NCBI GenBank assembly: GCA_017441965.1
Contig: JAFSBF010000142.1
Location: 1-11,866 of the forward strand
Source of the DNA: Clostridia bacterium
GTDB lineage: Bacteria; Bacillota; Clostridia; UMGS1883
Length of the DNA stretch: 11,866 bases
Direction: 5' to 3'
Shown here one piece after another: positions 1-5,796 of this stretch. The notes beneath the pieces are model-generated. The model was not told where the DNA came from, did not search any database, and was given only the letters and a program-made list of their open reading frames with translations. The first letter of the stretch is position 1; each line of letters opens with the position of its first letter. Both the position numbers and the translations under genes were made by a program.

Positions 1-2
1 AA

Positions 3-848
3 AGGGTTCGCCTTATAATCGGCGGAGACGAGGAAACGGGCGGTTGCCTTTGTATGAAGCGTAATAAGGAAACTGAGGAGCTTCCCACAATAGCATTTTC
101 CCCCGATGCAGACTATCCTGCCGTATTTGGCGAAAAGGGACTTCTGCGTGTACGTATTTTCGGAAATGAGACCTCTATGCCCGCAGATTTTAAATTTGAG
201 GGTGGCAAGGTTATAAACATCGTTCCTGACGAGGCACACGCATTTATAGAGGGCGAATCACTTTCAGAAAAAGGTCTTGCGGCACACGGAAGTATGCCCG
301 AAAAGGGTGAAAACGCAATTTTAAAGCTTGCAGAAAAAATTTCTGTGCGTTTTCCCGAAAGTGCATTTGCAAAGCTTTATTCTCTTACAACTGCATCTTC
401 TCTCGGAATTGATATAAAGGATGCTCTTACAACTCTCAGCATTAATCCGTCCGTATTACACGCAGACAGCACGCAGTGTGAGCTTTTCTATGATATCCGC
501 TACCCCATCACCGCAAACGGTCAGGAGGTTATCGCATCAATAAAAGACCACGCCGTAAAAAAAGGACTTGATTCTGAGATAATTTTCCACGAAGAGCCGC
601 TTTACGTTCCGACAGACAGTCATCTTGTAAAAACGCTTTCAAAAATTTATACAGAGCATACGGGCGATACCACACCGCCAATGGCTATAGGCGGCGGAAC
701 ATATGCAAAATCGTTTAAAAACTGTATTGCATTTGGTGTGCTTTTCCCCGGGGAGCCTGAGACAATGCACGCCCCGAATGAGTTCTGGGCATTTAGCTCT
801 ATAGATAAGAATTTTGACATTATGGCAGATGCTATTAAAAGTCTATAA
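3..848 (+). CDS. PepV-like M20 family dipeptidase, C-terminal part (5' end outside window)
   Basis: The reading frame is open from base 3 to the TAA at 846-848, giving 281 residues. The family is usually about 460-470 residues, so roughly the first 185 lie left of the window; the ATG at 54 is internal, not the start. Visible signatures are the motif GGDEETGG, whose paired acidic residues correspond to the catalytic and metal-binding glutamates of PepV/CarB-type dipeptidases, then FSPDADYP (metal-ligand Asp), HGSMPE in the lid domain, GGGTYAKSF, and PGEPETMHAPNEFW near the end with the C-terminal metal-ligand His. Known family role: cytoplasmic di-zinc hydrolysis of dipeptides, including beta-Ala or D-amino-acid dipeptides, after peptide uptake. 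The substrate here cannot be read from sequence. No terminator hairpin with a good U-run follows directly, and the next gene has its own promoter, so this is probably a separate transcription unit. Family assignment is firm; the exact subfamily is less so. Confidence 0.9.
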   Translation, partial: RVRLIIGGDEETGGCLCMKRNKETEELPTIAFSPDADYPAVFGEKGLLRVRIFGNETSMPADFKFEGGKVINIVPDEAHAFIEGESLSEKGLAAHGSMPEKGENAILKLAEKISVRFPESAFAKLYSLTTASSLGIDIKDALTTLSINPSVLHADSTQCELFYDIRYPITANGQEVIASIKDHAVKKGLDSEIIFHEEPLYVPTDSHLVKTLSKIYTEHTGDTTPPMAIGGGTYAKSFKNCIAFGVLFPGEPETMHAPNEFWAFSSIDKNFDIMADAIKSL

Positions 849-863
849 ATTCTTAATTTTCCT

Positions 864-892
864 TTGACTTTTAAGCTATATTATTATATAAT
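864..892 (+). promoter_or_regulatory. Sigma-A type promoter upstream of miaB
   Basis: TTGACT at 864-869 and a perfect TATAAT at 887-892 are separated by exactly 17 bases in an AT-rich stretch. This is one mismatch from the consensus (TTGACA). Transcription would start near 899-900, leaving a leader of about 36 bases before the miaB ATG. The promoter is inferred from sequence alone. It is the clearest promoter in the window and probably drives miaB and the YlbF-like gene. Confidence 0.8.
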
Positions 893-923
893 AAAGTGTA
901 CTCTTATAATGGGTACACTTTAT
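891..923. promoter_or_regulatory. Exact 11-bp inverted repeat over the -10/start site: candidate operator
   Basis: The arm ATAAAGTGTAC (891-901) is mirrored exactly by GTACACTTTAT (913-923) around an 11-base centre, and C903/G911 extend the symmetry inward. The repeat overlaps the last bases of the -10 element and covers the predicted start site, the classical position for a repressor. The inner pattern AGTGTA-N13-TACACT (895-919) equals, as I remember it, the operator described for the GntR-family regulator YtrA of Bacillus subtilis. Another TATAAT lies in the centre (905-910). An alternative reading is a terminator for the upstream peptidase gene, but the stem is AT-rich and only a weak T-run follows. 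The regulator is not in this window. Confidence 0.55.
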
Positions 924-935
924 TTGATTGGATGA

Positions 936-2345
936 ATGATTTTGGCAGAAATTAATGTGCATATCACGCCGCAGGAGATAGAGCTTCAGCGGCAGACTAT
1001 AAATTCAATAAAGCTTTCCCTTTCGGGGGAAAAACGCTATGCAATGGTGGAAACGTTTGGTTGTCAGCAGAATGTAAACGATTCGCAAAGAATTGAGGGA
1101 ATGCTTCTTCAAATGGGCTTTACCCTGACGGACGAAAAAGACCTTGCGGATGTTATTATTTTTAACACCTGTGCTATACGTGAAAACGCACACGCCAAGG
1201 TTTACGGAAAATTAGGTGCATTAAAGCACTTAAAGGCTAAAAAGCCATCCCTTGTCATAGGCATATGCGGCTGTATGGTACAGCAGGAGCAGATTGCAAA
1301 GCGTATTAAATCAAAATACCGTCACGTTGATTTGATTTTCGGCACACACGCACTATGGAAATTCCCCTCGCTTCTAAATGATGCCTTAGAGCATAGTCAA
1401 AAGGTTTTTGACATTTCAGGTGAAGGGTCTATTGCGGAGGGGCTTCCCGTTAATTACGACGGCGGGGCAAGGGCGTTTGTATCAATTATGTACGGATGCA
1501 ACAACTTTTGCTCCTACTGCATAGTTCCGTATGTCCGTGGACGTGAAAGGAGCCGCAGCGAGGCGGACATTCTGAGCGAGATAGAATACCTTTCCAAAAA
1601 CGGTGTGCGTGAGGTTATGCTTTTGGGGCAAAACGTCAATTCCTACGGAAAAGACCGTGGGGAAACTGATGCTTTTGCAAAGCTTTTGCTGAAGGTTTGC
1701 GAGATTTCGGGGATTGAACGCATACGCTTTATGTCAAGCCATCCCAAGGATATTTCACCGTTGCTACTTCATACAATGGCAGCTGAGGAAAAAATCTGTA
1801 ATCAGCTTCACCTTCCCTTGCAGTCAGGCAGCAACAAGGTGCTTTCTGATATGAACAGAGTTTATACACGGGAAAAATATCTTGAAATAATTGCACTTGC
1901 AAAAAAGCTTATGCCTGACATTGCACTGACAACCGATATAATTGTCGGCTTTCCCACGGAAACAGAGGCGGATTTTGAGGACACGCTATCCCTTCTTCGG
2001 GAAGTGAAGTTTGACTCGATATTCTCGTTTATATATTCACCACGTGAAGGAACACGTGCGGCACAAATGCCAAATGTTTCAACACCTGAGGAAATCGATA
2101 AGCGGTTTCAAAAACTGCTTGATGTACAAAATAACATCAGCTATGAAAGAAACCTACGCCATGAGGGGAATATTGAAACTGTCCTTGTATCAGGGCGGAG
2201 CAAAACTGACCCCGATATGCTTACCGGCAGAAACTATGCAAACAAAATTGTTAATTTTAAGGGTGATGATTCCCTTATCGGCACATTTACAGATGTAAAA
2301 ATCACTAAGGCACAAACCTGGATTTTATATGGAGAAAAACTTTAA
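936..2345 (+). CDS. miaB: tRNA-2-methylthio-N6-dimethylallyladenosine synthase MiaB
   Basis: A 469-residue radical-SAM methylthiotransferase that converts i6A37 to ms2i6A37 in tRNAs, using two [4Fe-4S] clusters and S-adenosylmethionine in the cytoplasm. The N-terminal MTTase domain carries Cys43 (ETFGCQQN), Cys79 (FNTCAIREN) and Cys113 (GICGCM), the expected ligands of the auxiliary cluster. The radical-SAM motif CxxxCxxC is at Cys188, Cys192 and Cys195 (YGCNNFCSYC), followed by VRGRERSR. LLGQNVNSYG, LHLPLQSGS and TTDIIVGFPTE are all typical of MiaB. The last roughly 65 residues form the TRAM RNA-binding domain. The ATG at 936 gives normal family length, with only a modest purine-rich site (TTGGATG) before it; TTG at 942 is a possible alternative. 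MiaA, encoded downstream at 7703, makes its substrate. The YlbF-like gene starts 17 bases after the stop and is probably cotranscribed. Confidence 0.96.
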   Translation: MILAEINVHITPQEIELQRQTINSIKLSLSGEKRYAMVETFGCQQNVNDSQRIEGMLLQMGFTLTDEKDLADVIIFNTCAIRENAHAKVYGKLGALKHLKAKKPSLVIGICGCMVQQEQIAKRIKSKYRHVDLIFGTHALWKFPSLLNDALEHSQKVFDISGEGSIAEGLPVNYDGGARAFVSIMYGCNNFCSYCIVPYVRGRERSRSEADILSEIEYLSKNGVREVMLLGQNVNSYGKDRGETDAFAKLLLKVCEISGIERIRFMSSHPKDISPLLLHTMAAEEKICNQLHLPLQSGSNKVLSDMNRVYTREKYLEIIALAKKLMPDIALTTDIIVGFPTETEADFEDTLSLLREVKFDSIFSFIYSPREGTRAAQMPNVSTPEEIDKRFQKLLDVQNNISYERNLRHEGNIETVLVSGRSKTDPDMLTGRNYANKIVNFKGDDSLIGTFTDVKITKAQTWILYGEKL

Positions 2346-2362
2346 GAAAGAAGGAATTTAAA

Positions 2363-2755
2363 ATGGCAGAAATTTTTGAAAAGGCTCGTGAGCTTGGCGA
2401 GGCTATTATTGAAAGCAAGGAGTACAAGGAGCTTAAAGAGGCAGAGCTCAGGCAGGAGCAGGACGAAGAGGCTCTTACTCTTCTTAAAGAATACAGTGAC
2501 GTTCGTTCACGCCTTGCCCAGGAAATTCAGAAGGGTGACGTAGATGACAGCAGAATTGCCGAAATCCGTGAGGAACTTGAAGAGGCTTATGAAAAAATGA
2601 CAACAAATGACTCCATCACTGCATATATCAACGCACAGCGTACATTTCAGGCTATAATTGAGCAGATGAACAACATCCTTTCATTCCACATTACGGGTAA
2701 AATGCCGGGCGGATGCAGCGGAAACTGCTCGAGTTGCGGCGGCGACTGTAAATAA
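2363..2755 (+). CDS. YlbF/YmcA family protein with four-cysteine C-terminal tail
   Basis: A 130-residue, mostly charged helical protein, small and without membrane segments. Its helices (about residues 1-110) resemble the YlbF/YmcA (RicF/RicA) family, and it lies between miaB and mutS, where Bacillus subtilis has ymcA. In B. subtilis YmcA, YlbF and YaaT form a complex that binds [4Fe-4S] clusters, promotes RNase Y-dependent mRNA maturation and affects competence, sporulation and biofilm formation. The tail here ends in Cys118, Cys122, Cys125 and Cys129 (CX3CX2CX3C within a Gly/Ser-rich stretch), which suggests metal or Fe-S binding. Whether this is the YmcA or the YlbF orthologue cannot be settled from the sequence, so no symbol is given. 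A good ribosome site (GAAGGAA, 2350-2356) precedes the ATG. It probably shares the miaB transcript. Confidence 0.85.
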   Translation: MAEIFEKARELGEAIIESKEYKELKEAELRQEQDEEALTLLKEYSDVRSRLAQEIQKGDVDDSRIAEIREELEEAYEKMTTNDSITAYINAQRTFQAIIEQMNNILSFHITGKMPGGCSGNCSSCGGDCK

Positions 2756-2862
2756 CAGTTGAAAATGGAAAATTGAAAGTTGAAAATTATTGAAGATTTT
2801 CGCTTTTGCGAAAATCCACATTAATTTTGCATTATCCATTTTTAATTTTACATTTTATAAAA
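2756..2862. repeat. AT-rich imperfect palindromic element centred on a 9-bp hairpin
   Basis: The gap between the YlbF-like gene and mutS is almost filled by one imperfect palindrome. Its core is a perfect hairpin, GATTTTCGC (2795-2803), loop TTTT, GCGAAAATC (2808-2816). The flanks are A-rich on the left (GTTGAAAAT occurs twice, at 2758 and 2779) and T-rich on the right, and the right flank reverse-complemented resembles the left. This looks like a dispersed MITE-like or REP-like element. The hairpin could act as a weak transcription barrier in RNA, but no clean U-run follows. A mutS promoter is not obvious; TTATAA at 2855-2860 is only a weak -10 candidate. Confidence 0.6.
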
Positions 2863-2870
2863 AGGAGGAG
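2862..2870 (+). promoter_or_regulatory. Strong Shine-Dalgarno site deciding the mutS GTG start
   Basis: AAGGAGGAG lies five bases before the GTG at 2876. The first in-frame ATG codons (2900 and 2903) are about 30 bases from this site, which is why the GTG start is preferred. Confidence 0.85.
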
Positions 2871-2875
2871 TGTAA

Positions 2876-5470
2876 GTGAAAGAAAAAGGACCCACTCCTA
2901 TGATGAAGCAATATATCGCAATAAAGAAGCAATGTCCCGATGCAATACTGATGTTTCGTTTAGGCGACTTTTACGAAATGTTTTATGATGATGCAATCGT
3001 TGCATCAAGGGACCTTGAAATAACCCTTACAGGCCGTGACTGCGGAATGGAAGAGCGTGCACCGATGTGCGGAGTTCCCTTTCATGCGGCGAACTCCTAT
3101 ATAGCACGCCTTGTGGGAAAGGGGCACAAGGTTGCCATCTGCGAGCAGGTGGAAGACCCTAAAACTGCAAAAGACATTGTAAAGCGTGATATTATCCGCA
3201 TTGTAACGCCGGGAACAATTCTTGACGATACGCTTTTAGATTCGAGAAAAACGAACTATATGGCATCTGTGTGCAGAGAGGGAAATGACTGTGCAGTTAC
3301 CTTTGTTGACGTTTCAACGGGCGAGCTTATGGGAACAACTCTCTACGACGATATGACGTGCGACAAGCTTATAAATGAGCTTGCACGCTTCTCCCCCGTT
3401 GAAATTGCACTCGGCGGAAATACAGTACAAAACCGTAAAATAACTGAGTTTCTGGGAAGCCGTCTTAGTGCGCTGACCTTTACATATGACGCAAACGAGG
3501 CAGAGAAAAATGCTCGTGAGGTTTTGTCTTCTCAGCTTAAAAATGCATCTGACATAACGGACAGGCTTCTTAAAATTTCCACGTGTGCTCTTATCGGATA
3601 TTTAATTGAAACACAAAAAGCGCAGATGGCACACATTCATACCCTGAATATTTACACTTCGCAGGAATTTGTAGAAGTAGATGCGGCAAGTGTCCGCAAT
3701 CTTGAGCTTATAGAAACTATGCGTGACAAGTCAAAGCGAGGCAGTCTTTTCTGGGTGCTTGATAACACCAAAACAGCTATGGGTGCACGAATGCTTAAGC
3801 AGTGGATATTGCGACCCCTTGTAAATGCGGCGACAATCAACAACCGTCTTGAGGGAGTAGAGGAGATTTATTCCTCTATTACCTTGCGTGACGATTTGGG
3901 TGAAGCTCTTACGGGGGTTAACGATATTGAGCGCCTTATGAGCCGTGCCAGTATGGGAACCGCAAATGCACGTGACCTTTTAGGGCTTTGTGCATCGTTT
4001 CAGAAGCTTCCGTTTTTATCAAAAATTCTTTGCTCCGCGCGAAGCACGATTTTAAGTATCCAGGCGGCGCATCTTGACACCCTTGACGATTTATGCGACC
4101 TTCTTACACGGGGTATTGACCCTGAAGCACCAATTTCTCTTCGTGAGGGAAATCTTATCCGTGAAGGCTTTAATGAGGAGATTGATTCTCTGCGTGCCAT
4201 TGCAAAGGACGGACACAGCTATATCACAAGCCTTGAACTGAGAGAGCGTGAAAGAACGGGTATAAAAAATCTTAAGGTTAAATTCAACAAGGTTTTCGGG
4301 TATTATATCGAGGTTTCTTCCTCCAATCTTTCAAAGGTACCCGAAGATTATATAAGAAAACAGACCATTACAAACGGTGAAAGATATATTACTGCGGAGC
4401 TTAAGGATATTGAAAGCACGCTTCTTGGCGCATCGGAGCGCCTTGTCGCACTTGAATACGCAGAATTTGTAAAACTCAGGGAAAGAGTATGCGCCGAGAT
4501 GGAAAGAATTGAAAAAACGGCACGCAGTATTGCCGTAACAGATGTTCTTTATTCTCTTGCACAGACTGCCGTAAAAAATGGCTATGTAAAGCCCGAGGTT
4601 AATCTTTCAACCTGTCTTCACATAGAAGACGGCAGACATCCCGTTGTGGAAAAGGTTCTTTCAGACAGTCTTTTTGTTCCCAACAGCACTCTTCTTGATA
4701 CGGAAAATAACTCCACAGCCGTTATTACAGGACCGAATATGGCAGGTAAATCAACATATATGCGTCAGGTTGCACTTATCGCACTTATGGCACAGATGGG
4801 AAGCTTTGTTCCCGCACGCCGTTGCGAGTGCGGTGTTGTGGATAAAATTTTTACCAGAATAGGTGCTTCTGACGACCTTGCTTCGGGACAGAGTACATTT
4901 ATGCTCGAAATGAATGAGGTCAGCTATATACTTAAAAACGCAACGAAAAAAAGTCTTTGTATTCTTGACGAAATCGGCAGAGGTACGAGTACCTTTGACG
5001 GACTTTCCATTGCGTGGGCAGTAACGGAGCATATTGCAAAGAAAATCGGTGCAAAAACACTTTTCGCAACACATTATCATGAGCTTACGGCTCTTGAAGG
5101 AAAAATAAAGGGTGTTGTAAATTACAATACCGCCTGCAAAAAGCGTGGCGACGATATTACGTTTTTACGTAAAATTGTCCGTGGCGGAACGGATGACAGC
5201 TTCGGTATTGAGGTTGCAAAGCTCGCAGGTGTTCCCGACAGTGTTATAAAGCGTGCAAAGGAAGTGCTTGTAACAATTGAAAACGGTACGAGTGCATCCG
5301 AAAACGGTGAAAAAATTGCAGCAGAGGCACCTGTCTTTGAAGAAGCACAGCTTAATTTCGGCTCTCTTGCAGGTGATAAAATTGCAAATGCACTTCGGGA
5401 TATTGATGTTACTACACTTACCCCCATTGAGGCGATGAATAAGCTTTATGAGCTTCAAAAGCTACTTTAA
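2876..5470 (+). CDS. mutS: DNA mismatch repair protein MutS
   Basis: An 864-residue mismatch sensor and ABC-type ATPase, normal in length for bacterial MutS1. Residues 1-115 form the mismatch-binding domain; Phe32-Tyr33-Glu34 (GDFYEMF) is the F-x-E motif that wedges into the mismatch. The connector, lever and clamp regions follow; KVKFNKVFGYYIEV is characteristic. The ATPase has Walker A GPNMAGKST from residue 619, the signature-loop region SGQSTFMLEM, Walker B CILDEIGRGTSTFDG, and the H-loop THYHEL. The C-terminus TPIEAMNKLYELQKLL is the usual helix-turn-helix/dimerisation end of MutS. Translation starts with GTG behind a strong Shine-Dalgarno site. MutS binds mismatches and recruits MutL, encoded next but separated by 326 bases of repeats, so the two may not share one simple transcript. 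No cotE gene lies upstream, unlike in Bacillus. Confidence 0.98.
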   Translation: MKEKGPTPMMKQYIAIKKQCPDAILMFRLGDFYEMFYDDAIVASRDLEITLTGRDCGMEERAPMCGVPFHAANSYIARLVGKGHKVAICEQVEDPKTAKDIVKRDIIRIVTPGTILDDTLLDSRKTNYMASVCREGNDCAVTFVDVSTGELMGTTLYDDMTCDKLINELARFSPVEIALGGNTVQNRKITEFLGSRLSALTFTYDANEAEKNAREVLSSQLKNASDITDRLLKISTCALIGYLIETQKAQMAHIHTLNIYTSQEFVEVDAASVRNLELIETMRDKSKRGSLFWVLDNTKTAMGARMLKQWILRPLVNAATINNRLEGVEEIYSSITLRDDLGEALTGVNDIERLMSRASMGTANARDLLGLCASFQKLPFLSKILCSARSTILSIQAAHLDTLDDLCDLLTRGIDPEAPISLREGNLIREGFNEEIDSLRAIAKDGHSYITSLELRERERTGIKNLKVKFNKVFGYYIEVSSSNLSKVPEDYIRKQTITNGERYITAELKDIESTLLGASERLVALEYAEFVKLRERVCAEMERIEKTARSIAVTDVLYSLAQTAVKNGYVKPEVNLSTCLHIEDGRHPVVEKVLSDSLFVPNSTLLDTENNSTAVITGPNMAGKSTYMRQVALIALMAQMGSFVPARRCECGVVDKIFTRIGASDDLASGQSTFMLEMNEVSYILKNATKKSLCILDEIGRGTSTFDGLSIAWAVTEHIAKKIGAKTLFATHYHELTALEGKIKGVVNYNTACKKRGDDITFLRKIVRGGTDDSFGIEVAKLAGVPDSVIKRAKEVLVTIENGTSASENGEKIAAEAPVFEEAQLNFGSLAGDKIANALRDIDVTTLTPIEAMNKLYELQKLL

Positions 5471-5473
5471 AAA

Positions 5474-5501
5474 GGGGATGTTAAAAATGTCCAGACCGCA
5501 A
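5474..5501. repeat. 28-bp direct repeat, copy 1
   Basis: This copy begins GGGGATGTTAAAAATGTCC and ends GACCGCAA, starting three bases after the mutS stop codon. It matches 5732-5759 at 27 of 28 positions; the difference is A5493 against G5751. The offset between copies is 258 bases. Confidence 0.85.
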
Positions 5502-5521
5502 AAGGCAAAGATATGAAAAAG

Positions 5522-5556
5522 GCTCCCTTGTGTAAAGGGAGCTGTCACGAAGTGAC
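5522..5556. repeat. Double-hairpin intergenic repeat element
   Basis: Two perfect adjacent hairpins are present: GCTCCCTT (5522-5529), loop GTGTA, AAGGGAGC (5535-5542), then GTCAC (5544-5548), loop GAA, GTGAC (5552-5556). TGAGGGATTG follows, in which AGGGA could pair alternatively with TCCCT of the first stem. No U-run follows, so an intrinsic terminator is unlikely. From memory this resembles a repeat seen between genes in many gut Clostridia, with a variable second stem; this could not be checked here. It lies inside the segment bounded by the 28-bp direct repeats. Confidence 0.65.
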
Positions 5557-5620
5557 TGAGGGATTGTTATGTTGAAAAATCTCTTTTAATTCGATTTTTC
5601 TTCGTTTTTAAGCCTTTTTG

Positions 5621-5701
5621 CTACGAACAAACTTCGCCTCTCGACGTACCCACGTACGCCTTCGGGTAACCCAAGCTTCGCTTGGCTCAGTTTGTCCGTT
5701 C
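5621..5701. repeat. Branched palindromic element (possible structured RNA or repeat)
   Basis: An outer stem ACAAACT (5627-5633) with AGTTTGT (5689-5695) encloses two hairpins: CGTAC/GTACG (5645-5649 with 5654-5658, loop CCAC) and CCAAGC/GCTTGG (5671-5676 with 5680-5685, loop TTC). The result is a branched fold on either strand. It is richer in G+C than its surroundings and carries no open reading frame of note. It may be a dispersed repeat or a small structured RNA; the sequence does not decide between them. Confidence 0.5.
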
Positions 5702-5717
5702 TGAAGCATTTTTTCCT

Positions 5718-5737
5718 ATCCCCTGCGAATAGGGGAT
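5718..5737. repeat. 7-bp hairpin overlapping direct repeat copy 2
   Basis: ATCCCCT (5718-5724) pairs with AGGGGAT (5731-5737) around a GCGAAT loop. The right arm forms the first bases of the second 28-bp repeat copy. Copy 1 has no matching left arm, so the hairpin exists only at the second copy. Confidence 0.65.
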
Positions 5738-5759
5738 GTTAAAAATGTCCGGACCGCAA
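5732..5759. repeat. 28-bp direct repeat, copy 2
   Basis: Same unit as 5474-5501 with one substitution (G at 5751), which turns TCCAGA into the palindrome TCCGGA. It ends 37 bases before the mutL ATG. Together the two copies bracket a 230-base segment holding the double hairpin and the branched palindrome. A 28-bp length is too long for an ordinary target-site duplication, so two members of a repeat family, or a duplicated end, are more likely. Confidence 0.85.
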
Positions 5760-5796
5760 GGTTTTTAATATACAAAACACATAAGGTGGTGAAAGT

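Noticed and set aside
2806..2988. 60-codon open frame across the pre-mutS repeat
   Set aside because: It begins inside the hairpin element and overlaps mutS out of frame; the residues resemble no protein and derive from AT-rich repeat sequence.
5522..5542. Intrinsic terminator after mutS
   Set aside because: The stem is strong but is followed by GTCACGAAGTGAC, not a U-run, so it fits a repeat element better.
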